From Burkholderiaceae bacterium (GTDB lineage: Bacteria > Pseudomonadota > Gammaproteobacteria > Burkholderiales > Burkholderiaceae_C): a stretch of DNA of 64,000 nt. The DNA lies in NCBI GenBank assembly GCA_026125795.1, contig JAHCKM010000003.1, positions 620,001 to 684,000 on the forward strand, read 5' to 3'. The notes beneath the pieces are model-generated. The model did no database searches, was not told the DNA's origin, and worked only from the letters and a program-made list of their open reading frames with translations. Below, in pieces: positions 52,337 through 61,349 of the stretch (position 1 is the stretch's first letter; every line of letters begins with the position of its first letter). The position numbers and the translations under genes are program-made.

Positions 52337-53740
52337 TCAGCGTTCGCTGATCGAGCGCAGGTTGTCGGCCGTGTAGAAGCCGGCCTTGTAGCGGGGCCCG
52401 TTGGGCTCGGTGACCCAGCGCACGTCGGCGCCGGTGCCCAGCGTGTGGGTGTCGATGACGTAGCGCCCCTCAGCCACGTTGTACTGGACCATCGCCATCA
52501 CGTCGCAGGTGCCGGTCTCGAACACGGGGATCGCGAAGCCCTCGCGCAGCTTGGCGAGCTTTCCCTGGCCGTCGAAGTCGTCCATCATCAGCGGCGCCCA
52601 GCTGTCCTCGTCGAGGTAGACCGTGCGCTTGGGCGCCGAGTGGCGCATGCCGGTCTTGACGCTGGCCTCGACCACCCACACGCGATGCAGCTCGTAGCGG
52701 CGGTGGCTTGCGGCGATGAAGTCGTTGCGCGCCACGTCCTCGAACTTGGCCTTGAAGTCGTGGCCGCCGAAGCTGTTGTACGGCACGATCATCTCCTTCT
52801 TGCCCACCAGCTTCCAGTCGAAGCGGTCGAGTGCACCGTTGAAGACGTTGGGCTCGTCGAGCGTGTACTGGTTCTCCATGCCGATCTGCGGCGAGTCGTG
52901 CGAGTAGGTGGGCATGCGGCGCACGCGCCGCTGACCGGGGAAGTAGTAGAAGGTCTCGTTCTCGGCCTGGTTGATGAACTGCGTGATCGCCAGCGCCTGC
53001 CCGGCCAGCGCCGTCGGCGACGTGTAGGCGAAGTAGACGTAGAACTCCACCGGCGGGTGCGACGACAGCGCGTGCGAGCCCTTGGCCCCGGTGGGAATGA
53101 ACAGCGTCTGCTCGGAGTCGGCGCGGATCCACTCGCTGCTGCCGCGTCGCGGCGACACCGCCGTGATCGTCTTCTTGTAGTCGATGCCCACGCCGCGGTA
53201 GCGCATCTTCGCGTTCCACATCGCTTCCACGCCGTTGGACGGGATCGGGAACGGGTAGCCCGGGACGATGGCCTCCTTCAGGCTCCAGCCGTCGGCCGCG
53301 ACTTTGGCCGTGCCGGCGTTCTTGCGCGTGTTGGCCGCCACGAAGTCCGGCACGCCGCAGGTGCGGCGCGACGGATACACGTCCATGCGATAGTCTTTGT
53401 TCTGCTTGAACATCGCGACCTGTCCGGCGGACAGCTTGTCGGCGTGCTTGTCGACCGAGGACGCGTCGATCGTGAACAGCGGCTTGTCGTCCCTGTACTT
53501 CCAGTGGTCGCGGCGCAGCTTGCCCCACTCGTAGCCGGGCAGCGCGGCGACGGCGCCTTCCCAGGCGGGAATCGTGCCGTCCTTGTTGCCCTCGCGTTGC
53601 GCACCCGACGGCGTCAGCTTGTCGAGCTGAGCGGGGTCTGCGGCGAACGCCGGGACTGCGCTGCCGAGCAGGCTTGCGACGATCGTCGCAAGCCGCGTGG
53701 CACGCAGCGCCGATGCGCGGGACGATGGCTTCTTGAGCAT
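52337..53740 (-). CDS. DUF1329 family exported protein
   Basis: 467 residues, signal peptide ending PAFA. DUF1329 blocks include GYPFPIPSNGVEAMWN, QRRVRRMPTYSHDSPQ, MIVPYNSFGGHDFKAKF and YLDEDSWAPLMMDDFD. Fold is LolA/LolB-like, probably a periplasmic lipophile carrier. AGGAG precedes the ATG at 53740. First gene of the DUF1329-DUF1302-RND-YCF48 unit; the 15-bp motif lies 68-82 bases upstream. Confidence 0.9.
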   Translation of the reverse strand: MLKKPSSRASALRATRLATIVASLLGSAVPAFAADPAQLDKLTPSGAQREGNKDGTIPAWEGAVAALPGYEWGKLRRDHWKYRDDKPLFTIDASSVDKHADKLSAGQVAMFKQNKDYRMDVYPSRRTCGVPDFVAANTRKNAGTAKVAADGWSLKEAIVPGYPFPIPSNGVEAMWNAKMRYRGVGIDYKKTITAVSPRRGSSEWIRADSEQTLFIPTGAKGSHALSSHPPVEFYVYFAYTSPTALAGQALAITQFINQAENETFYYFPGQRRVRRMPTYSHDSPQIGMENQYTLDEPNVFNGALDRFDWKLVGKKEMIVPYNSFGGHDFKAKFEDVARNDFIAASHRRYELHRVWVVEASVKTGMRHSAPKRTVYLDEDSWAPLMMDDFDGQGKLAKLREGFAIPVFETGTCDVMAMVQYNVAEGRYVIDTHTLGTGADVRWVTEPNGPRYKAGFYTADNLRSISER

Positions 53741-53807
53741 TGAATTCTCCTGGTCGAAGAGGGCCGAGAATCGATGCGGCACTCTAGGGACGGCGCCGAT
53801 GCATCGG

Positions 53808-53822
53808 TATCCGAGATCGGCA
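53808..53822 (+). promoter_or_regulatory. Recurrent 15-bp motif, site 3 (DUF1329 operon)
   Basis: TATCCGAGATCGGCA, 68-82 bases before the minus-strand DUF1329 start. It matches the consensus at T-A, C-C and ATCGGCA. Confidence 0.5.
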
Positions 53823-53849
53823 AGTCGACGACACCGAAGTCGCCTGGCG

Positions 53850-54491
53850 CTACACGATCGAGAGCACTTGGTCCACCGCGAGGCGACGCTTGCGCGGCCA
53901 GTTGCCCGGTGCGGCGCGGCCCACGGACACCAGCATCACGGGGATCTCGGTGGCGGCGAGACCAAAATCGGCGCTGACGCCGGCAGCGTCGAATCCACCC
54001 ATCGGACCGCTTGCCAGGCCCATCGCCTGCGCGGCGAACATCAGGTTCATCGCGGCGAGCGACGCCGATCGGATCGCCTCGTCGCGCTGCTTGCCCGGCT
54101 TGTCTCGGTACGCGGCGGTGGTCTCCTCGACCCACTGGTCGAGCACCTCGCGGTCGATGTGCCCGTCATCGTGAAACGGCTGCATCGCCGCGCGGATGCC
54201 GCGCTCGGGCTCGAGCACGCCGCACACGATGACGGTGACGGCAGCGTCGACCACCTTCTCCTGGTCGTACGAGAGCGCCATCAACGCACGCTTGCGCGCG
54301 GCCGAGCGCACCGCGATGAAGCGCCAGTTCTGCAGGTTGTAGCAGCTCGGTGCCTCGCCGGCGTAGAAGATCAGCTCGCGGATCGTCGCGTCGTCGAGCG
54401 TGTGCGTCGGGTCGAACTGATTGGCCGACACGCGCTGCCGGATCAAGTCGAGTGCAGGGTGATTCATCGCGGTGCTCGAAGCTGACGTCAT
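53850..54491 (-). CDS. Nitroreductase family protein
   Basis: 213 residues, FMN-dependent nitroreductase fold: RVSANQFDPTHTLDD, the FMN-binding APSCYNLQNWRFIAV, SLAAMNLMFAAQAMGLASGPMGGF and PVMLVSVG. Reduces nitro compounds, quinones or enoates; substrate unknown. Coupled to the aldehyde dehydrogenase by a 4-base overlap (ATGA). Confidence 0.88.
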   Translation of the reverse strand: MTSASSTAMNHPALDLIRQRVSANQFDPTHTLDDATIRELIFYAGEAPSCYNLQNWRFIAVRSAARKRALMALSYDQEKVVDAAVTVIVCGVLEPERGIRAAMQPFHDDGHIDREVLDQWVEETTAAYRDKPGKQRDEAIRSASLAAMNLMFAAQAMGLASGPMGGFDAAGVSADFGLAATEIPVMLVSVGRAAPGNWPRKRRLAVDQVLSIV

Positions 54492-55936
54492 GGCAACAGC
54501 ACCGTGATCACCTTCTCCTCGGTGAAGGAGAGCGCGCCGGACAAGCCGCCTTCGCGGCCGATGCCGCTGGTCTTGACGCCGCCCCAAGGCAGGTTGGCAT
54601 CGAGCGGGCTCCAGCAGTTGACGCCGACAGCGCCCACCTGCAACGCCTGCGCCACCTTGTGCGCGCGCGCAAGGTTGGTGGTCCACACGGTGGCGGCCAA
54701 GCCGTACTCGGAGTCGTTGGCCAGCGCGACGGCCTGCTCGTCGGTCTCGAACTCGATGACCGTGCCCACAGGACCGAAGATCTCTACGCGCGCGATCGTC
54801 ATCTGGTTGGTCGCGCCGGCGAAGATCGTCGGCTGCACGAAGAAGCCGTTGCCCTTGGGCGAGACACCGCCGGCCAGCAGCTCGGCGCCTTCGTCGATGC
54901 CGAGCTGGATGTAGCGGTTGACGCGTTCCTGTTGCGCCTTCTTGGCCACCGGGCCCATCTGAACGCCGGACTCCGACGGGTTGCCGACCTTGACCTGCTT
55001 CGCCGCATCGGCGAGCGCGGACGCGAAGCGCTTCGCGATGCTCTTGTGCACGAGGATGCGCGATCCGGCGGCGCACACCTGACCCTGGTTGACGAACAAG
55101 CCGAGCGCGCAACCGCGCACCGCGTCGTCGAAGGCGGCATCGTCGAACACGATCTGCGGGCTCTTGCCGCCGAGCTCGAGCGCAACGCGCTTGAACAGTG
55201 GGCCCGCGGTGCGCTGGATCGCGCGTCCGGCCTCGGGGCTGCCGGTGAAGCTGATCTTGGCCACTTGCGGATGCACGCACAGCGCGCGCCCCACCACCTC
55301 GCCGTGGCCGGTGACCACGTTGACCACGCCGTCCGGAAAGCCGGCCTCCTGGCACAGCGCCGCCAGGTGCAGCGCCGATTGCGGTGTCTCCTCCGAGGGC
55401 TTGATCACCACCGTGCAGCCAGCGGCGAGCAGCGCGGCGACCTTCCAGGTTGTGATCATCAGCGGTGAGTTCCACGGCACGATCGCGCCGACCACGCCGA
55501 TCGGCTCGCGCACCGTGTACGAGAGCGTCTTCACGCCCATGTAGCCGCCGGTGGGGATCGTGCGCCCCTCGAGCGCGTTGGCCCAGCCGGCGGCGGCGCG
55601 CAGGTTGGCGATCGCGTTGGGCACGTCCATCATGCGCGGCTCCATCGGCGAGCGACCGATCGCGCTGGCATCCATGTCGGCCAGGCGCTCGAGATCGCGC
55701 TCCACGAGATCGGCCAGCTTGTGCAGCAGCACGCCGCGCTGTGCGCCGTTGAGCCGGCTCCAGGCGCCGCCGTGCAGTTGCCGGTGCGCCGCGGCCACTG
55801 CGCGCTCGACGTCTTCGGCCGTGCCGCACGCCGCGCTCGCGTAGGGCTTCTCGTCGATCGGGTTCACAAGGGTCATGCGCGCCCCGTCCGACGCGTCGAC
55901 GTGGGCGCCTTCGATGAAGTGCTTCAGGTGGGTCAT
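54488..55936 (-). CDS. Aldehyde dehydrogenase
   Basis: 482 residues, NAD(P)-dependent. IVPWNSPLMITTWKVAALLA, KPSEETPQSAL, catalytic Glu in ALELGGKSPQIVF and nucleophilic Cys in FVNQGQVCAAGSR are intact. The start at 55936 (MTHLKHFIEG) fits the family. Resembles betaine/aminoaldehyde or aromatic aldehyde dehydrogenases. Divergent from an AraC regulator; the 15-bp motif lies 61-75 bases upstream. Confidence 0.92.
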   Translation of the reverse strand: MTHLKHFIEGAHVDASDGARMTLVNPIDEKPYASAACGTAEDVERAVAAAHRQLHGGAWSRLNGAQRGVLLHKLADLVERDLERLADMDASAIGRSPMEPRMMDVPNAIANLRAAAGWANALEGRTIPTGGYMGVKTLSYTVREPIGVVGAIVPWNSPLMITTWKVAALLAAGCTVVIKPSEETPQSALHLAALCQEAGFPDGVVNVVTGHGEVVGRALCVHPQVAKISFTGSPEAGRAIQRTAGPLFKRVALELGGKSPQIVFDDAAFDDAVRGCALGLFVNQGQVCAAGSRILVHKSIAKRFASALADAAKQVKVGNPSESGVQMGPVAKKAQQERVNRYIQLGIDEGAELLAGGVSPKGNGFFVQPTIFAGATNQMTIARVEIFGPVGTVIEFETDEQAVALANDSEYGLAATVWTTNLARAHKVAQALQVGAVGVNCWSPLDANLPWGGVKTSGIGREGGLSGALSFTEEKVITVLLP

Positions 55937-55996
55937 GGGCAATCTGGTTCGGTGTGATGTCGCCGGGCATTTCACGGGCGAGGCGAGGCCCTTCGT

Positions 55997-56011
55997 TAGC
56001 CCAAATCAGCA
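55997..56011 (+). promoter_or_regulatory. Recurrent 15-bp motif, site 4 (aldehyde dehydrogenase)
   Basis: TAGCCCAAATCAGCA, 61-75 bases before the minus-strand aldehyde dehydrogenase start; 13 of 15 bases match site 1. Flanking CGTCGGCGAC after it resembles the bases after site 3. Confidence 0.55.
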
Positions 56012-56120
56012 CGTCGGCGACGCGTCGGTCCCGGCGCGCACCGTTGTCTTCACCGCGCCGCACGCCATGGGTGCGTGTCACCCCGTCAAGGTGTGTGCCG
56101 CCGGGGGAAAGTACTGTTTG

Positions 56121-56135
56121 TCCCGCGATACGGGA
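56121..56135. promoter_or_regulatory. Inverted repeat upstream of the second AraC gene
   Basis: TCCCG and CGGGA with five bases between, about 40 bases before the AraC start. It may be an autoregulatory site. Short arms, so weak evidence. Confidence 0.3.
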
Positions 56136-56175
56136 TCTGCACACTTCTTGCTGGAGATCCGTTGCAATCCATCCC

Positions 56176-57159
56176 ATGAACATCGCGATCGACAGCTTCG
56201 GTGACATCCAGCTCCACGCCGCATCGGTCCAGGAGTGGAAGCAGACCTACAGCCAGCTCACGTCCGGCTCGTTGCTGAGTTCCCTGCAGCAGCTCAGCGG
56301 CGAGCGGTTCCAGGTCTTCCGCGAGCACATCAACCAGCGTGTGGTGCAGAACGGCGAGGCGCCGCGCGGCCGCATCTGCTTTGCGGTGCCGCTGGCGGTG
56401 CCGGGCGCCGCGCGCATGCAAGGGCGCGAGGCCAACGACAGCAGCGTGTTCGTGCTGCACGGCGGCGACGAGTTCATGTTCCACATGCCGATGGGCATGG
56501 ACCTGCTCGCGATCACTTTCGATCGCGCCACGTTCGAGCGCGCGATTGCCGCCGCGCCGCGCCCCGACGAGCTGACCACGCTGCTGAAGCAGCCCGTGCT
56601 GCAGGTGCCGACCGCGCGGCTGCGCGACAGCCGGGACCGTCTGCTGACCCTGTTCCAGCAGATCGTGATGCGCGCCGATCTCGCAGACCCGCAGACCGAG
56701 CAGGGGCTCGAGGCCGCGTTGATGTCGGAGATGGTCGACCTGTTGAGCGACCCCGCGTGCGACAAGCGCCAGCGTCACGGCAGTTCCACCGGCAGCTACA
56801 TCGTCGAGAAGTGCCATCGGCTGACGGTGGACGACCAACTGAATCCGCCAAGCGTGATCGACCTGTGCCAACGCCTGCGCGTCAGCCGCCGGTCGGTGCA
56901 GAACGGCTTTCGCAGCGTCACGGAGACCACGCCGATCCACTACATCCGTTGCATTCGGCTCAACGGCGTGCGCCGCGAGCTGCTCGGCACGCGCAGCGCC
57001 GACTTGAGCATTGGCGACGCAGCGGCGCGGTGGGGCTTCTTCCACCTGAGCCACTTCGCGGCGGACTACCAGGCGTTGTTCGGCGAGCTGCCGTCGCAGA
57101 CGCGCCGTGCGGATGGGAAGGCAGGGCGGTCGACGGCCAGGGCGACGGCCGAAGGCTGA
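56176..57159 (+). CDS. AraC-family regulator (EutR-like), paralogue 2
   Basis: 327 residues. Sensor domain with QEWKQTYSQLTSGSLLSSLQ and FVLHGGDEFMFHMPMGMDLL, typical of the EutR/QedR-like AraC group, then the HTH region VIDLCQRLRVSRRSVQNGF and HFAADYQALFGELPSQT. The GELPSQT ending is shared with paralogue 1. The start at 56176 gives the conserved N-terminus. Divergent from the aldehyde dehydrogenase, its probable target. Confidence 0.88.
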   Translation: MNIAIDSFGDIQLHAASVQEWKQTYSQLTSGSLLSSLQQLSGERFQVFREHINQRVVQNGEAPRGRICFAVPLAVPGAARMQGREANDSSVFVLHGGDEFMFHMPMGMDLLAITFDRATFERAIAAAPRPDELTTLLKQPVLQVPTARLRDSRDRLLTLFQQIVMRADLADPQTEQGLEAALMSEMVDLLSDPACDKRQRHGSSTGSYIVEKCHRLTVDDQLNPPSVIDLCQRLRVSRRSVQNGFRSVTETTPIHYIRCIRLNGVRRELLGTRSADLSIGDAAARWGFFHLSHFAADYQALFGELPSQTRRADGKAGRSTARATAEG

Positions 57160-57172
57160 GCGGCCGGGCGCT

Positions 57173-58654
57173 TCAACTCCAGTCCTGGCCGAGGCGCGCA
57201 TAACGCGCCGGCTCGGTGGCGCGAAGCCGCCGGGCGGCACGCCAGCCGACGATGGCCCCAACCGGCACGAGCAACAGCAGCCCCACCGAGAGCGCATGGC
57301 TCGCGCCGGTGAGCACGTGGAAGTTCGTGACTGCCAGCACGAGGACCAGGGCCAGGCCAGCCGCTGACAGCAGCGGAAGCACCCGCGTGCGCGCCGCGCC
57401 GTGGCCATGCGAATCGCGCCGGAAATAGACCGCCACCGACACGGCCGTGACGATCATCAGGACCAGCACGCACACCGTGGCCAGGTTGCTCAGCCAGGCG
57501 AACAGGTTCAGCACCGGATCCGCGCCCGCCACGGCGAACGCCACGATCACCGCTGCGCACAGCACGGTCTGCACCAGGGAGGCGCGGTGCGGACTCTTGT
57601 GAACGGGGTGCGTGAAGCCAAGCCAGGCCGGCAGCAGCCCCTCGCGTCCCATCGAGAAGAAGTAGCGCGCGCTGGCGTTGTGGAAAGCGATCAGGCCGGC
57701 GTAGATGCTCATGATGAACATCACGCGCAGCACCACGGTGAAGCTTTCGCCCGCGTATTTCTGCGACAGCGTGTAGATGAAGTTCGTCGGATCGCCGAGC
57801 GCGGTGATGGTCGCCACCACCTGATCGGTGCCTGCACCGAGCACCAGGCACCACAGCGAGAACGAGTAGAAGCAGCCGATGAGGATCAGCGCGGCGTAGG
57901 TGGCGATCGGGATGCTGCGCTTCGGATTCTTCGCCTCCTCGCCGTAAATGGTGGTGGCCTCGAAGCCGATGAAGGCCGCAAAGCAGAACAGCAGGCCGAT
58001 GAACGGATTGCCGCTCGTCACGGCAGCGGGTGTGAACGAGGTCAAGTGGATGCCGTTGGCGCCGCCGTGGGCGAGGATCAAGCCGTCGAGCGCCAGCACG
58101 ACCACGTACTCGGCCACCACGAAGCAGCCGAGCACACGCGCCGAGAAGTCGATCTGCCGGTAGCCGAAGAACGCGACGGTGGCCATGGCCACCAGCGCGC
58201 ACACCCACCAGGCAGCAGTCAGGCCGAACTGTGCGTGCAACGCCTCGGCGGTCACCGCGCCGAGAATCCCGTAAAGCGCGAACTGCAGCGTCACGTAGCC
58301 GACGATCGCGACCATCGCCATCGCGCCGCCCGCCGCGCCGCCGAGGCCGCGCGCCGCCATCGCGTAGAACCCGCCGGCGCTGGTGACGCAGGTGGCCATC
58401 GCGGTGTAGCCGGCCGCGAACATCATCAGCAGCACGAGCGCGGCGATCACCAACGCGGGCGTGCCCGCCCCGTTGCCCAGCATGATGCCGATCGGAAAGC
58501 CGCCGGCCACGACGCTCATCGGGCTCGCCGCCGAGATCACGAGCAGCGTGATGAATCCGGCGCTCAGCGTGCCGTGCCGCAGCTCGGTCGATGGCCTTGG
58601 CGCGGCACCATCGACTTGCTGCTGGTGCGCCGGGATGGATTGTTCGATCGGCAT
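57173..58654 (-). CDS. APC superfamily amino acid/amine permease
   Basis: 493 residues with about 12 transmembrane segments, e.g. ALVIAALVLLMMFAAGYTAM, VLGCFVVAEYVVVLALDGLI, LSNLATVCVLVLMIVTAVSV. Near the start GTLSAGFITLLVISAASPM matches the APC substrate-binding helix. Amino-acid or amine uptake; proximity to the aldehyde dehydrogenase/AraC pair suggests an amine substrate. Start at 58654 chosen from MPIEQS; upstream residues are polar and unlikely. Confidence 0.87.
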   Translation of the reverse strand: MPIEQSIPAHQQQVDGAAPRPSTELRHGTLSAGFITLLVISAASPMSVVAGGFPIGIMLGNGAGTPALVIAALVLLMMFAAGYTAMATCVTSAGGFYAMAARGLGGAAGGAMAMVAIVGYVTLQFALYGILGAVTAEALHAQFGLTAAWWVCALVAMATVAFFGYRQIDFSARVLGCFVVAEYVVVLALDGLILAHGGANGIHLTSFTPAAVTSGNPFIGLLFCFAAFIGFEATTIYGEEAKNPKRSIPIATYAALILIGCFYSFSLWCLVLGAGTDQVVATITALGDPTNFIYTLSQKYAGESFTVVLRVMFIMSIYAGLIAFHNASARYFFSMGREGLLPAWLGFTHPVHKSPHRASLVQTVLCAAVIVAFAVAGADPVLNLFAWLSNLATVCVLVLMIVTAVSVAVYFRRDSHGHGAARTRVLPLLSAAGLALVLVLAVTNFHVLTGASHALSVGLLLLVPVGAIVGWRAARRLRATEPARYARLGQDWS

Positions 58655-58683
58655 CGTCGTCTCCGTTCGGTTCGGCCTGCGCG

Positions 58684-59658
58684 TCACTCGGTCAGCGCCA
58701 CGCCGGCGTCTTTCACCACCTGCTGCCACTTGTCGCGCTCGAGGCCCAGCTTGCGCCGGTACTCCTCGGGACTGCTGGCCACCACTTTCACACCTCGATC
58801 GGTCAGCTTGTCATGCACATCGGCCGTGCGCAGGACCTTGACCAGCGCCTGGTTCAATCGGCCCACCACGTCGGCGGGCGTGCCCGCAGGCGCGAACACG
58901 CCCATCCAACCCTCGGCGACGAGCTGCTTGTGCCCCAGCTCCTGCAGCGTTGGCACGTCGGGCAGGTCGCGCAGCCGCTGGGGTGACGGCGTGGCCAGCG
59001 CCTTGAGCTTGCCTGCCTTGATCTGCGGCAGCGCGACGGCGGCGGTCTCGAACGCGAAGCCAACCTCGCCGCCGAGCAGCGCCATCAGCGCGGGCTGGCT
59101 GCCCTTGTAGGGGATATGGGTCGCCTTGACACCGGTGCTCGACAGGAACAGCTCGGCGATCAGGTGATTGGTCGAACCGACGCCGAACGACGAGAACTGC
59201 AGCCGCCCCGGCTGCGCCCCCGCGTGCGACACCAGGGTCTGCACGCTGTCGATCGGTGAGGCGGCGGGCACCACCAGCACGAAGCTGACGCCGCCGGCCT
59301 CGGTGATCGGGACGAAGTCCTTCAGCACGTCGTACGGAGCGGTCTTGCGCGTGATCGGGTTGATCATCAGTTCGGCGCCGGTGCCGAAGAACAGCGTGTG
59401 GCCGTCGGGAGCGGAGCGCGCCACCGACAGCGCGCCGATCGTTCCACCAGCGCCGGCGCGGTTGTCGACGATGATGGTCTGGCCGAGCTCCGGCCCGAGC
59501 TTCTCGGCCACGATGCGCGCCGCGCCATCGGTGCCACCGCCGGGAGGGAAACCGACCACGAGGCGGATCGGGCCGGTGGGGAACTCGGCAGCGCTGGCCG
59601 CAACCGCGCCGATCAGCAGGCCGAGGCACAGCAGCGTGATGCGTTGGATTCGTTGCAT
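58684..59658 (-). CDS. TctC/Bug-type substrate-binding protein
   Basis: 324 residues, signal peptide ending VAASA. GPIRLVVGFPPGGGTDGAARI, VDNRAGAGGTIGAL and IPYKGSQPALMALLGGEV are family signatures. Start at 59658 has GAGG upstream; 59679 is an alternative. Periplasmic carboxylate binding. First of three such genes on this strand. Confidence 0.9.
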   Translation of the reverse strand: MQRIQRITLLCLGLLIGAVAASAAEFPTGPIRLVVGFPPGGGTDGAARIVAEKLGPELGQTIIVDNRAGAGGTIGALSVARSAPDGHTLFFGTGAELMINPITRKTAPYDVLKDFVPITEAGGVSFVLVVPAASPIDSVQTLVSHAGAQPGRLQFSSFGVGSTNHLIAELFLSSTGVKATHIPYKGSQPALMALLGGEVGFAFETAAVALPQIKAGKLKALATPSPQRLRDLPDVPTLQELGHKQLVAEGWMGVFAPAGTPADVVGRLNQALVKVLRTADVHDKLTDRGVKVVASSPEEYRRKLGLERDKWQQVVKDAGVALTE

Positions 59659-59675
59659 GGCGGACCTCGTGGCGT

Positions 59676-60317
59676 TCATGCGCGTTGGCGCTCGGCGCGA
59701 TCGCGTTCGCCTTGCTCGCGCGCCGCCTGCTCGGCGGCCCGCACGCTTTGTCGCGAGCCCACGCGCGCGAGGTAGGCCTCGAGATGTGGCCACGCGGAGG
59801 TGTCGATGTCGTGCGCGCGTGTCCACATCGCGATCGTGTAGCAGTGGGCATCGGCGATCGTGAATGCGGAACCCATCAGGAACTCGCGATCGGCGAGCCG
59901 ATCGTTCAGCCACTGCAGCCGGCCGTTGAGATAGGTGCGCGCGGTCTGGCGGTACTCCGGCGGCGTCGTCGGCTTGAACAGCGGCGTGAATCCGCCCTTG
60001 TGAAGATCGGCGCCGATGAAGCTCATCCACTCCAGGATCCGATAGCGCTCCAGCGTTCCTGCCGGCGCGATCAGCCGGCGCGACGGTTGCTGATCCGCGA
60101 GGTACTGCATGATCACCGCACCCTCGGTGAGGTGCTGCCCGTCGGGCAGCTCGAGGGTCGGCACCGTGCCCTTGGAATTGATCGTGTGGTAGTCGGTGCC
60201 GTCCTTCAGACGCTTGTTCTTCATGTCGACCCACTCGATCTCGAGCGGGATCTCCAGCTCGCGGGCGACGATGTCGACGGCCAGTGAACAGCCACGTACT
60301 TCGTGGTAGAGCTTCAT
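59676..60317 (-). CDS. Glutathione S-transferase
   Basis: 213 residues. N-terminal thioredoxin fold MKLYHEVRGCSLAVDIVA with GTVPTLELPDG and LTEGAVIMQYLAD (glutathione-binding), then an alpha-helical C-domain (GSAFTIADAHCYTIAMW). Beta-class-like. Conjugates or reduces electrophilic compounds; substrate unknown. Between two TctC genes in one apparent transcript. Confidence 0.9.
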   Translation of the reverse strand: MKLYHEVRGCSLAVDIVARELEIPLEIEWVDMKNKRLKDGTDYHTINSKGTVPTLELPDGQHLTEGAVIMQYLADQQPSRRLIAPAGTLERYRILEWMSFIGADLHKGGFTPLFKPTTPPEYRQTARTYLNGRLQWLNDRLADREFLMGSAFTIADAHCYTIAMWTRAHDIDTSAWPHLEAYLARVGSRQSVRAAEQAAREQGERDRAERQRA

Positions 60318-60355
60318 GTCGTTGCCTTCACGTCTGCGATCGAGCCGGTGCTTGT

Positions 60356-61336
60356 TCAGTCGAGCTCGACCTTGGATTTCTTCAGGATCGCGCGCGCCGA
60401 AGCGATCGACCGGTGCCATAGCGCCTGCGCGTCTTGCGCGCTGCCGTTCACGGGCTCCAGGCCGAGCTCGACCAGCTTGCCCTTGAACTCGGCATCGGCG
60501 GCGATGTGCTGCAGGATCGACGTGAGCCGCGCAACCACCGCGGGGGGCGTCTTCGACGCCACGAAGACGGCGAACCAACCGGTGTCGGCCAGGCCGGCGT
60601 GCCCCGATTCCGCGAAGGTCGCCGCGTCGGGCATTGCAGGCACCCGGGCCTTGCTGCTCACCGCCAGCGCGCGCAGCGTTCCCGTGGCGACGAACGGCTG
60701 CAACGCGGCCACGGTGAGGATCGCGCTGTCGACGTGCCCACCGACCAAGTCGGTGGTCGCCGGTGCGGAACCCTTGTACGGGATATGAAGCAGCCGGGCC
60801 TGCGTATCGGCGGCGATGATCTCGCCCAGCAGGTGCGCGGACGACCCGGCACCGAAGGTTGCGAACGTGGTCTGTTTCGCCTTGGCGGCGTCGATGAACT
60901 GCGCCAGCGTGCGATGCGGCGACGTGGCGTTCACTGCCAGCGCCAGCGGCGCATAGCTGATGACGCCCAATGCGGTGAACTCCGACAACGTGGCGCTCAT
61001 CGTTTCGGTGTTCTGCTTCGACGCGAGCGGTGCGATCACGTGCGTGGAGTAGCTGCCCAAGAGCAGCGTCTGCCCGTCGCCCGGTTGGGCCAACACGCTG
61101 CGGCTGGCCACCGCGCCGTTGGCACCCGGACGGTTTTCGATCACCACCGTCTGGCCGAGTGCCGACTGCAGCTTCGCACCGACCATACGCGCCAGCGTGT
61201 CGGTGCCGCCGCCCGCGGCAAAGGGCACCACCAGCGTCACGTTCTTCGCGCGCTGCACAGACTCCTGTGCGAAGCCCGGCGGCAACGCCCAACCCAACGC
61301 CAGGACAAGAACAGCACCGCGCCGCATCCACTGCAT
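60356..61336 (-). CDS. TctC/Bug-type substrate-binding protein
   Basis: 326 residues, signal peptide ending PGFAQ. KNVTLVVPFAAGGGTDTLARM, IENRPGANGAVASRS and IPYKGSAPATTDLVGGHV. Start 61336 follows GAGAGG; 61360 is an alternative. Overall only distantly like its tandem neighbours, so not a recent duplication. Confidence 0.9.
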   Translation of the reverse strand: MQWMRRGAVLVLALGWALPPGFAQESVQRAKNVTLVVPFAAGGGTDTLARMVGAKLQSALGQTVVIENRPGANGAVASRSVLAQPGDGQTLLLGSYSTHVIAPLASKQNTETMSATLSEFTALGVISYAPLALAVNATSPHRTLAQFIDAAKAKQTTFATFGAGSSAHLLGEIIAADTQARLLHIPYKGSAPATTDLVGGHVDSAILTVAALQPFVATGTLRALAVSSKARVPAMPDAATFAESGHAGLADTGWFAVFVASKTPPAVVARLTSILQHIAADAEFKGKLVELGLEPVNGSAQDAQALWHRSIASARAILKKSKVELD

Positions 61337-61349
61337 CACGCCACCTCTC

